Assembly: GCA_030609215.1 (NCBI GenBank)
Contig: JAUWCR010000019.1
Span: forward strand, 1 to 10,783
Length of the DNA: 10,783 nt
Origin: Actinomycetes bacterium
GTDB taxonomy: Bacteria; Actinomycetota; Humimicrobiia; Humimicrobiales; Humimicrobiaceae
Direction of reading: 5' to 3'
Shown here: in pieces, positions 1 through 5,231 of the stretch
How positions within the stretch are numbered: position 1 is the first letter of the stretch
Layout of the letters: each line of letters begins with the position of its first letter
Translations under genes and position numbers: made by a program
Notes under the pieces: generated by a model
Databases searched by the model: none
What the model saw: the letters and a program-made list of their open reading frames with translations, nothing else
Told to the model about the DNA's origin: nothing

Positions 1-2
1 AT

Positions 3-53
3 ATTTTAAAAGATAAGGAAAAGGAATTAAGCTTATTTAAAGAAATTGAATAG
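3..53 (+). CDS. C-terminal tail of an unidentified protein (5' partial)
   Basis: One frame is open from the left edge to a TAG at 51-53 and encodes a lysine- and glutamate-rich tail ending KEKELSLFKEIE. The charged, helix-like composition suits a protein C-terminus and matches the AT-rich codon use of the glycosylase downstream. Only 16 residues are visible, so neither family nor function can be given. The 62 bases between this stop and the next start contain no convincing terminator, so cotranscription with the glycosylase is possible. Confidence 0.35.
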   Translation: MLKDKEKELSLFKEIE

Positions 54-115
54 AGACAGGCTGTTGTTTTTAAAATATATTCGCAGCTAAAAAAATGGTT
101 TGTTCTTAAGAAGCT

Positions 116-724
116 ATGGTTGATAAATTAAGAAGTAATGATATTTTAAATTATAAATTTTATAAGAGAAATACTTCAATAGTTGCGAAGGAACTTCTGG
201 GCAAAATACTGATAAAGACTAAATATAATAAAACAATTGGCGGGTTAATAGTAGAGACAGAAGCTTATTATGGTATGGATGATCCAGCCAGTCATGCTTC
301 AAGAGGGCTTACACCGAGGGCAAAAATAATGTTTGGCAGGCCAGGCATTGCTTATGTTTATCTATGTTATGGAATGTATTATTTATTAAATGTTGTAACT
401 GAAACTAAAGACAGTCCAGGGGCCGTATTAATTAGGGCAGTTGAGCCTATTTATGGGATTAATATAATGGTAAGGAGGAGAGGGATTAAAGAGAAGGAAA
501 AATTGGCAAATGGGCCTGGTAAATTAACTATAGCTCTGGGAGTAAATAGTAGTGATAATAGAAAAGATTTTACTAAAATTAAAAGTAAACTATGTATTTA
601 TAATAATAAGATTTTAAATAGGCATATAAAGATATCTGTTTCAAAAAGAATAGGAATAACAAATGGCAGGGATAAGAAGCTGCGATATTTTATTGAGGAC
701 AGTAAATTTGTATCTAATTATTGA
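116..724 (+). CDS. mpg: DNA-3-methyladenine glycosylase, AAG/MPG family
   Basis: Base-excision repair enzyme that removes alkylated and deaminated purines (3-methyladenine, hypoxanthine and similar) from DNA by cutting the N-glycosidic bond. The 202-residue length is normal for the bacterial family. The human AAG landmarks can be followed: VETEAY at residues 46-51, with E49 matching catalytic E125 and Y51 matching Y127; H60 matching H136; a YVYLCYGMYY block at 80-89 holding the intercalating and stacking tyrosines; LIRAVEP at 105-111 with the conserved Arg; and GPGKL at 133-137. All expected active-site residues are present, so it should be functional. The ATG at 116 is preceded by only a weak purine-rich stretch (AAGAAG). 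Codon use is strongly AT-biased, like the right-hand genes and unlike the central block that follows. Confidence 0.95.
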   Translation: MVDKLRSNDILNYKFYKRNTSIVAKELLGKILIKTKYNKTIGGLIVETEAYYGMDDPASHASRGLTPRAKIMFGRPGIAYVYLCYGMYYLLNVVTETKDSPGAVLIRAVEPIYGINIMVRRRGIKEKEKLANGPGKLTIALGVNSSDNRKDFTKIKSKLCIYNNKILNRHIKISVSKRIGITNGRDKKLRYFIEDSKFVSNY

Positions 725-924
725 TTAAATTACCTATCAAATAAGCAATTATGTTTATTCATAGTGCTCGGTACATAACTTCGATTAGTAGCTATAATGC
801 CATCAGACGCAAAAAAGGGCTATTTAGGGAACGCAAATAAATATTTAATATTGTGTGCTATAAAGCGTTTAAACCTGGCCCAGAAGTAATTGGCTGAACT
901 GATAGATTTCAAACAGCGAAGCAT

Positions 925-953
925 ATGCAATAATTTTGATATCATGTTATAAT
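925..953 (+). promoter_or_regulatory. Promoter of the Fur-family gene with a possible auto-operator
   Basis: A perfect -10 hexamer TATAAT lies at 948-953. Seventeen bases upstream, in the -35 position, is ATGCAA (925-930), the start of ATGCAATAATTT. That string matches the WTGCAATWAWT motif found before the lipoprotein and small-peptide genes. A start site near 960 would give a leaderless or nearly leaderless mRNA for the ATG at 963. The motif over the -35 region suggests autoregulation by the Fur protein. The remaining bases 725-924 hold nothing I recognise: no ORF, tRNA or clear terminator. Confidence 0.5.
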
Positions 954-962
954 AAATTTAAA

Positions 963-1388
963 ATGAGCTGTCATAAAATTCTTCAGGCAAAAGGATATCG
1001 TTTGACTCCACAGCGGGTGCTGGTTATTGAAGCCCTTCATCATGCTGGTGGACATATCAGCGCTGAGGAAATTTATAAACAGTTACACAAGCGCTGCCCT
1101 TATAGTAATATCTCTACTGTCTATCGCACCCTAGAATTATTAAAGAAGCTTAAATTAGTCACTGAAACCGATTTTGGCGAAGGGCGTGTTAGCTACCATG
1201 TTGCCGAGAAAGGGCATCACCATCATCTTGTTTGCCGCACTTGTGGCAAGGTAACAAATTTAGACGAATCTGTATTGTATCCACTAAGAGATACCTTGCT
1301 TCGTGATTATGATTTTGATGCTGACTTGAGGCACTTAGCTATATCAGGGAAGTGCGATGAGTGCCGCAAGAAAGGTGAGCCATCTTAG
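963..1388 (+). CDS. Fur-family metal-responsive transcriptional repressor
   Basis: A 141-residue DNA-binding regulator of the Fur/PerR/Zur/Nur superfamily. The N-terminal winged helix (about 1-80) shows the family signature: GYRLTPQR at 11-18, HISAEEIY at 31-38, and the recognition helix SNISTVYRTLELL at 48-60. The dimerisation and metal domain carries HHHH at 85-88, and two CxxC pairs (C91/C94 and C131/C134) that form the structural zinc site. All are intact. Metal specificity cannot be read from the residues alone. A TTG at 936 would extend the frame by nine residues, but the TATAAT promoter element would then lie inside the gene, so ATG 963 is chosen. There is no Shine-Dalgarno before 963, in keeping with a leaderless transcript. 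It is the first gene of the GC-richer block, and candidate operators stand in front of itself and two downstream units, suggesting a local repressor. Confidence 0.93.
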   Translation: MSCHKILQAKGYRLTPQRVLVIEALHHAGGHISAEEIYKQLHKRCPYSNISTVYRTLELLKKLKLVTETDFGEGRVSYHVAEKGHHHHLVCRTCGKVTNLDESVLYPLRDTLLRDYDFDADLRHLAISGKCDECRKKGEPS

Positions 1389-1496
1389 TTGTGAGGCATT
1401 AACTGCAAGAAGCAGTAACCAGGATTGCTGATGCCAGCAAAGTGATCTTAAGAAAGCACGAATCTTTGGTGAAAAGGCCAAGTTAAGTCCGATGAA

Positions 1497-1650
1497 ATGT
1501 GTCTTACTAAGATGTATCAGCCTACTGAAGGTGATGGACCAATTCTGGAGGGTATTGCTTATATGATTATTGGTGGCGCCCCTCTTTGGGGAAAGGAGGG
1601 TTTCCCAGGGCAAGGTTTGTCAGATAGATTTTGAGAAATCCAGGGTGTAA
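1497..1650 (+). pseudogene. Frameshifted, shortened CooT-family (nickel-binding) protein remnant
   Basis: From ATG 1497 the frame reads MCLTKMYQPTEGDGPILEGI and runs on to a TGA at 1632-1634. This resembles the conserved start of CooT-family proteins (MC-L-x-K-Y, then a loop and LxxVAxI). The expected C-terminal half appears in another frame at about 1582-1650: LFGERRVSQGKVCQIDFEKS followed by RV and TAA. It matches the family's usual LFGE-K-V-x-G-K-V-x-x-I-D-F ending. The two halves are out of frame, and around ten residues between them seem to be missing, so the gene looks broken. CooT proteins are small (about 60-65 residues) and one characterised member binds nickel for CO-dehydrogenase maturation. 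No good ribosome site precedes the ATG. The stretch 1389-1496 is also geneless, though one frame reads LQEAVTRIADASKVILRKHE before a stop, perhaps another decayed fragment. A sequencing indel could also explain the break. Confidence 0.55.
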
Positions 1651-1680
1651 CTGAAAAGGTTAAAATTTTTTAAAAAGTTG

Positions 1681-1712
1681 TTGCAATTATTTGCAAATGC
1701 AATTATTATTAA
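1681..1712 (+). promoter_or_regulatory. Tandem Fur/Nur-like operator overlapping the lipoprotein promoter
   Basis: TTGCAA-TTAT-TTGCAA at 1681-1696 is followed at once by ATGCAA-TTAT-TATTAA at 1697-1712, two copies of the WTGCAATWAWT motif repeated every 16 bases. The first TTGCAA also works as a poor -35 with TATTAT at 1704-1709, exactly 17 bases away, so operator and promoter would coincide. TTGCAA half-sites in pairs resemble the Streptomyces Nur box (TTGCAA-N5-TTGCAA), except that the spacer here is four bases. The likely ligand protein is the Fur-family regulator encoded upstream; this is inference. The next signal is the strong ribosome site AGGAGGTG at 1758-1765. Confidence 0.55.
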
Positions 1713-1769
1713 CGAAAAATTAGAAGAAGATTCGGCTTATAAGAAGAAAAAATTAACAGGAGGTGTTCC

Positions 1770-3029
1770 ATGATTAAAAGAATTTTGAAATCGTCTATCC
1801 TAGTAGTGCTGGCCACCGTTTTATTTGTGGGTGCGGCATTAATCACTGGATGTGCCAGTGAAAGTCTTGCTCCAACTTCAGAGACCACTACCGGGGAAGC
1901 GTCAATAGTCAGCGATTATCCTGGTTTAACGTCGCTAGTTGACTTTGTTGGTGAAGAAAATTTGTCGGTGATGAATCTAGTAGGATTCAAAGCTGCAGAC
2001 AGAGCTATGAAGGAATTGGGTTTCGAGAAGAGCGATCCTAATGTCTTGGCGCTAACAGATGCAGGATATATAGCCAAAATCGGAGAATATACTACAGAAA
2101 AAGCCCTTGACGGGGTGGTAATGACTAGTGGCCTTTCACGAGGTAAGGGGAATTTGGCAAATCTGCACAAAGCATATAATTACCCGTTATGGTTTGCTTT
2201 CTTCGATAAGACAAGCAAGGATTGCGTTTATCTTGAACCTGAGAGCGAAAGTCTTAAGGATTACTTAGATAGAGAGAAAACAGATAGAGATGCCGCTTTG
2301 AGGGATTTCATGAAGCTTAAAGATGAGGAAATCTTTGCAATGATTGCTAAAGAAAATATTGATGCCGATAGGCTGCTCGATAATCCCGAAGCATGGCAAG
2401 AGAAGATGCTCGCCAAGGTATTTGGTGGAAATGAATTTAGCATATTTACCATATCTAATCTCTGGGCTATGGGTTTGCCCAATGACTTTCTTAAGGTAGC
2501 TGAGCTTCATGACCATATCTGTCCTGGGCTAACCAGTGGCTATTTAATAGCTGAGTATGTAATAAAACATTTCCCTGCTTCGGATCCCAGAAATGAATAT
2601 ATCGTCATAGCAATCCCGCCCTGGTGTAAGGATGATGCCTTGATCCAGATTTTTGAGACTAACGTAGGGCATAAGCGACTCTTTGTAAAGTGGTTGACCA
2701 AGGAACAAAAGGAAGCGCTTCCTGAGGAAGCTAAGAATGTCGCCAACATCTTCATCAACACGAAAACTAATAAGGGAATTGTGGTTGGCTTTGATTGGGA
2801 TAAGGCATTTGAAGAGGCTGAACTTCCCAGTGAATGGCTAAAGGATTTTGAAACTTGGCACTGGTGGAACCTAAGGCTAAAAATGGATATATGTATGATG
2901 GATCACCTGGATAACCCAGAAGCTCTTATCTTCACCATAAAAGAGTTCACCACTACGCCTGAACAAATTGAAAAGCTCAAATCTGCTGGGGTAAATCCTC
3001 TGGTTGAGCTTGGCATTATGAAACCTTAG
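1770..3029 (+). CDS. Secreted lipoprotein with two FmdE-like domains
   Basis: A 419-residue exported protein. A basic start, a hydrophobic stretch and the lipobox LITGC (Cys28) predict a lipid-anchored envelope protein. The C-terminal half (about 240-345) is an FmdE-type domain (PF02663, named from the molybdenum formylmethanofuran dehydrogenase operon): AELHDHICPGLTSGY at 244-258 holds the HxHxCPG metal-binding motif and PPWCKDDALIQ at 283-293 the second conserved Cys/Asp block. The N-terminal half (about 55-160) aligns by eye with the same fold: a GFKAADRAMKELG helix, then SRGKGNLANLHKAYNYPLWF at 123-142, the GKGNL segment of FmdE. It lacks the HxHxCPG and Cys residues, while the C-terminal half lacks GKGNL. 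A helical linker joins them. FmdE itself has no firmly established reaction; metal or metallocofactor handling is the usual suggestion. A strong AGGAGGTG sits five bases before the ATG. The gene has its own promoter/operator and precedes the peptide/radical SAM unit. Confidence 0.8.
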   Translation: MIKRILKSSILVVLATVLFVGAALITGCASESLAPTSETTTGEASIVSDYPGLTSLVDFVGEENLSVMNLVGFKAADRAMKELGFEKSDPNVLALTDAGYIAKIGEYTTEKALDGVVMTSGLSRGKGNLANLHKAYNYPLWFAFFDKTSKDCVYLEPESESLKDYLDREKTDRDAALRDFMKLKDEEIFAMIAKENIDADRLLDNPEAWQEKMLAKVFGGNEFSIFTISNLWAMGLPNDFLKVAELHDHICPGLTSGYLIAEYVIKHFPASDPRNEYIVIAIPPWCKDDALIQIFETNVGHKRLFVKWLTKEQKEALPEEAKNVANIFINTKTNKGIVVGFDWDKAFEEAELPSEWLKDFETWHWWNLRLKMDICMMDHLDNPEALIFTIKEFTTTPEQIEKLKSAGVNPLVELGIMKP

Positions 3030-3061
3030 GGGAAAATTTTTTAAAAGGTGAGGCAAAAGGT

Positions 3062-3090
3062 TTGACACTGCTGATGAAAGATGATATATT
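3062..3090 (+). promoter_or_regulatory. Strong sigma-70-type promoter for the small peptide/radical SAM operon
   Basis: TTGACA at 3062-3067, a 17-base spacer, and TATATT at 3085-3090 make an almost consensus housekeeping promoter, the best in the window. It lies in the 121-base gap after the lipoprotein gene and points to the 55-residue peptide gene. Transcription would begin near 3097, inside the first of two operator-like motifs. Confidence 0.65.
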
Positions 3091-3091
3091 T

Positions 3092-3133
3092 TTGCAATAA
3101 ATTGTAATAGATAGTAGTTGCAATAAATTATTA
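3092..3133 (+). promoter_or_regulatory. Two operator-like TTGCAATAAATT repeats over the transcription start
   Basis: TTGCAA-TAAA-TTGTAA at 3092-3107 and TTGCAA-TAAA-TTATTA at 3118-3133 begin 26 bases apart. Both share the first 12 bases, TTGCAATAAATT, and the first forms an inverted repeat with one mismatch. They sit just downstream of the -10 element, a normal place for a repressor site, and match the motif before the Fur and lipoprotein genes. The ribosome site AAGGAGAT (3136-3143) follows directly. Confidence 0.55.
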
Positions 3134-3150
3134 GAAAGGAGATCGAGGAA

Positions 3151-3318
3151 ATGTGTGCACCGGTTAGTATAGTTACTGGAGGGACAGTTAGTGGTTGTAC
3201 TGGAGTTTGTCAAGTGATGCCTCAGATTTTTGCTTCACTGGGCATCGTGGGTGTTTTAATCTGGAACTTCAGAGACTTAATAAGAAAGCGACTGAGCTTT
3301 AGAAAAACTAGCGCCTAA
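3151..3318 (+). CDS. 55-residue cysteine-containing membrane peptide, possible radical SAM substrate
   Basis: This short gene is easily missed but well supported. It has a near-consensus promoter, two operator-like repeats and a good ribosome site (AAGGAGATCGAGG ending just before the ATG). The first 23 residues (MCAPVSIVTGGTVSGCTGVC then QVM) are rich in Gly, Thr, Ser and Val with cysteines at 2, 16 and 20. Residues about 24-40 (PQIFASLGIVGVLIWNF) form one membrane helix. The C-terminus is strongly basic (RKRLSFRK), predicting a cytoplasmic tail and an N-terminal segment outside or in the membrane. I do not recognise a family. Lying directly before a radical SAM/SPASM gene, it could be that enzyme's modified substrate. 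Equally, it could be a metal-binding or anchoring subunit for the lipoprotein. Expression under the shared operator points to a role in the same system. Confidence 0.72.
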   Translation: MCAPVSIVTGGTVSGCTGVCQVMPQIFASLGIVGVLIWNFRDLIRKRLSFRKTSA

Positions 3319-3401
3319 TAGAAATCTACTTGCACTGAGTTAGTAATAGTGGAGACACCAAGCTTTATTTTATGGGGCGTTGTAGTTTTTACGGGGATGA
3401 A

Positions 3402-4247
3402 ATGTTTAAGATATTTCAATATCTAACTTTGCAAATTGAACCTACTAGCGCCTGCAACTTGGATTGCCAGATATGTATGAGGCTCAATCTCGGAAGACCT
3501 ATCAAATTTCTCTCATTTGATAACTTTAAGAAGATACTCAACTCAGGCAATTTCCGCTATGTTGGTTTACATGGCTGGGGCGAGCCTCTGCTAAACCGAC
3601 AATTGTTTGAGATGGTAAAGTATGCTGAATCAAAGGGTGTATCTACCAACCTTACCACTAACGGGACTTTAGTTCGGCAAAACATAGATAATATTTTGAG
3701 CAGTGGCTTAAGGGAGATCGCTTTTGGAATATATGATAAAGATCTTTTTTCACATAGTTTGCCACAGATTGAGGAGCTGACAGTCGAAAGAGATAAGCAT
3801 CATTCCAAAACCCCAAAAACGTATCTTGATATAACTATTTATCAAGGGAATTTGTCACAGATTCTGAGTTTAATCAAACTCGCCTCTGAAATAAGGATAG
3901 ATTCGGTAATATTACATCGCCTCTTCAACATATACAAAGTAGATAGTTCGGTAAAATGTCTTTCGAATGTCGAGGAGAATGAATTATTCACTAAAGTTAA
4001 AAGGCTGGTGAAAAAACTAAAACTTAAACTATATATACCCCCTGAGCATACTTTTCCCTGTCGAATTGTTAATCGCAGCATTTTCGTTACCGCGGAGGGC
4101 AATGTTACTCCTTGTTGCTATCTCCCCGAATTTTCCCTGGGTAATGCGCTCGAGCAAGGGGTAGAAAGAACCATGAGGTCAGAAGGATACACCAGCTTTG
4201 TTAAGAATATGAAGAATTATCCAATATGCAATAAATGTAGGTGGTGA
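3402..4247 (+). CDS. Radical SAM protein with C-terminal SPASM-like cysteine region
   Basis: Radical SAM enzyme using a [4Fe-4S] cluster and S-adenosylmethionine. With the start at 3402 it has 281 residues. The cluster motif CNLDCQIC (C18, C22, C25; Cx3Cx2C) follows the typical LQIEPTSACNLDC opening. GWGEP at 58-62 is the SAM-binding GGEP-type motif, and TNLTTNGTL follows at about 82-90. The C-terminal region holds C220, the pair C238/C239 in NVTPCCYLP, and CNKCRW at the very end, the pattern of SPASM/twitch auxiliary clusters used by enzymes that modify peptides or proteins. An in-frame ATG at 3372 would add ten residues but has no ribosome site at proper spacing. GGGG five bases before 3402 and the family's usual start favour 3402, though not decisively. 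It lies 83 bases after the small peptide gene and four bases before the membrane-protein gene, so these three look like one operon. Confidence 0.9.
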   Translation: MFKIFQYLTLQIEPTSACNLDCQICMRLNLGRPIKFLSFDNFKKILNSGNFRYVGLHGWGEPLLNRQLFEMVKYAESKGVSTNLTTNGTLVRQNIDNILSSGLREIAFGIYDKDLFSHSLPQIEELTVERDKHHSKTPKTYLDITIYQGNLSQILSLIKLASEIRIDSVILHRLFNIYKVDSSVKCLSNVEENELFTKVKRLVKKLKLKLYIPPEHTFPCRIVNRSIFVTAEGNVTPCCYLPEFSLGNALEQGVERTMRSEGYTSFVKNMKNYPICNKCRW

Positions 4248-4251
4248 ACTA

Positions 4252-4812
4252 ATGAAGAGAAAATCTTATTTTACTCTGTGTGAATGGACGATAATAGTTT
4301 CTTTGGCTATAGTCAGTGCCTTAATAAATACTTACATACCCATAAAAAGCATCATAGGGCATTTTGATATCCCCGGGCCGGCAGCGGGGATGGCTTTACT
4401 TGGTGGAGCCATCTTTGTGTTATGGATATCTCTGGCTCACCAAATCACTAGGAAGAAATATAGTGGAATTATCACTTCCGTCATTATAGCTTCCATTTGC
4501 TTATTCATACATCCCTGGTATGGAGTTATATCGCCGTCATGGTTTAGCCTCTATGGCATTGTTGGGCTTGGCTGCATGGGTGTGATTATTGAGCTAATGT
4601 CTAGGTCTTATTGGCGGAGAATAATCGGCGGGGGAGTAGGAAATTTGTCCTGTCTCCTAATAACATGGATAGCCATTGGATTTCATACTGGCACATGGGT
4701 GTCAATGAAATGGGCACCATTTCTTATCCTTGGTGCTATTATTTCAGGCAGCATCGGGGTATTGGCAGCACAAGGTATTACTAGAATAGTCTGGGCGAGA
4801 CATCCCGATTAA
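4252..4812 (+). CDS. Six-helix integral membrane protein, possibly ECF-transporter S-component-like
   Basis: A 186-residue hydrophobic protein with about six membrane segments, roughly 11-28, 42-63, 71-88, 98-116, 123-143 and 154-175. A short basic start and a positive loop (RKKYSG, 66-71) suggest the N-terminus faces the cytoplasm. The size, helix number and the glycine-rich segment IPGPAAGMALLGGAIFVLW (40-58) recall small substrate-binding subunits of ECF importers (ThiW/YkoE-like), but I see no diagnostic motif and the ATPase and T-component genes are absent here. The start is four bases after the radical SAM stop, with AGGTGGTG inside the end of that gene as ribosome site, so translation is probably coupled. 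Possible jobs are uptake of a metal or cofactor, or membrane export or display of the modified product; the sequence does not decide. Confidence 0.72.
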   Translation: MKRKSYFTLCEWTIIVSLAIVSALINTYIPIKSIIGHFDIPGPAAGMALLGGAIFVLWISLAHQITRKKYSGIITSVIIASICLFIHPWYGVISPSWFSLYGIVGLGCMGVIIELMSRSYWRRIIGGGVGNLSCLLITWIAIGFHTGTWVSMKWAPFLILGAIISGSIGVLAAQGITRIVWARHPD

Positions 4813-4826
4813 GAAATTGTGAAAGT

Positions 4827-4854
4827 AGAAGTATCCTCCACCCCCATACTTTTT
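4827..4854 (+). terminator. Possible Rho-independent terminator after the membrane-protein gene
   Basis: AGAAGTAT (4827-4834) can pair with ATACTTTT (4846-4853), with one G-U pair, around an 11-base pyrimidine loop, and a run of five T (4850-4854) is part of the right arm. It stands 15 bases after the stop of the last gene in the block. The stem is short and AT-rich, so this is tentative. Confidence 0.35.
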
Positions 4855-5042
4855 ACAAAAAAAAGTTACAATGTTAATTTAACTTGGCTAAAGCCTTGAG
4901 CGTACCCAACTTCTATTGAAAACTATTTTTCTCGGCTTTTGGTTAGTAAAAATATCAATAGATATATTAAATAAAGGAATTCGCTCCCACTTAGCTAGGG
5001 CGGCAAGCGAAATTTCGAAGATGGTGTGGCAAGGCTTGTATT
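4855..5042. other. Geneless stretch at the right end of the GC-richer block
   Basis: No coding frame is convincing. Two imperfect inverted repeats are visible: AAAGCC (4896-4901) with GGCTTT (4934-4939), and AATTCGCT (4978-4985) with AGCGAAATT (5006-5014, one bulged base). Neither is followed by a T run. Base composition falls back to AT-rich near 5040, so this may be the boundary of an acquired segment. No tRNA, integrase or transposase sequence is seen. Confidence 0.3.
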
Positions 5043-5174
5043 TTGGAGGAAAATAAATATTCTATCCCACAAGAAATACAAAAGAAGTTTGGACAGTATG
5101 AAGATCTAATTAAAGATATGAAAGAAGTAAATAAGAAATTGATTGAGTACAGAAAAATATTTAAGATTTGCTAA
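5043..5174 (+). CDS. Possible small helical protein or 3' remnant of a broken gene
   Basis: From TTG 5043 a 43-codon frame encodes a charged, helix-like sequence (for example IPQEIQKKFGQYEDLIKDMK) ending at TAA 5172-5174. Codon use is AT-rich and lysine-rich like the neighbouring 142-residue gene, which makes it look coding. However, the only start is a TTG overlapping GGAGG, with no ribosome site in front. It could be a real short gene using an unusual start, or the end of a host gene whose 5' part was lost where the GC-richer block joins. I recognise no family. Confidence 0.3.
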   Translation: MEENKYSIPQEIQKKFGQYEDLIKDMKEVNKKLIEYRKIFKIC

Positions 5175-5187
5175 TTTATTATTAGCA
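5169..5187. repeat. Perfect 7-bp inverted repeat overlapping the small ORF stop
   Basis: TGCTAAT (5169-5175), loop TTATT, ATTAGCA (5181-5187). The TAA stop of the small frame lies inside the left arm. No T run follows, so it is not a standard terminator. The right arm TTAGCA (5182-5187) with TATATT (5206-5211) 18 bases on could form a weak promoter for the gene at 5232, which would make the repeat a possible operator. Confidence 0.4.
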
Positions 5188-5231
5188 GTTAAAATGTAAT
5201 ATTAATATATTATTATTCTTGGAAGGTAAAG

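Noticed and set aside
936..962. TTG start extending the Fur protein by nine residues
   Set aside because: It would place the TATAAT promoter element within the coding region, has no ribosome site, and the added residues are not family-like.
1344..1613. 89-codon open frame on the - strand across the end of the Fur gene and the CooT remnant
   Set aside because: It overlaps the conserved C-terminal zinc region of the Fur protein, its product is low in recognisable features, and the opposite strand explains the stretch better as a decayed CooT gene.
1916..3213. Several open frames of 63-84 codons on the - strand under the lipoprotein gene
   Set aside because: They lie opposite a gene with clear domains and a lipobox, have no ribosome sites, and their products look like translated complement (Ser/Leu/Phe-rich).
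4888..4902. GGCTAAAGCC as a hairpin terminator
   Set aside because: The palindrome leaves only a two-base loop and no T run follows.
835..5061. Shared 11-mer AAATAAATATT at 835-845 and 5051-5061 as possible target-site duplication flanking the GC-richer block
   Set aside because: The string is pure A/T in an AT-rich genome and may easily occur by chance. No inverted ends, integrase or transposase accompany it.
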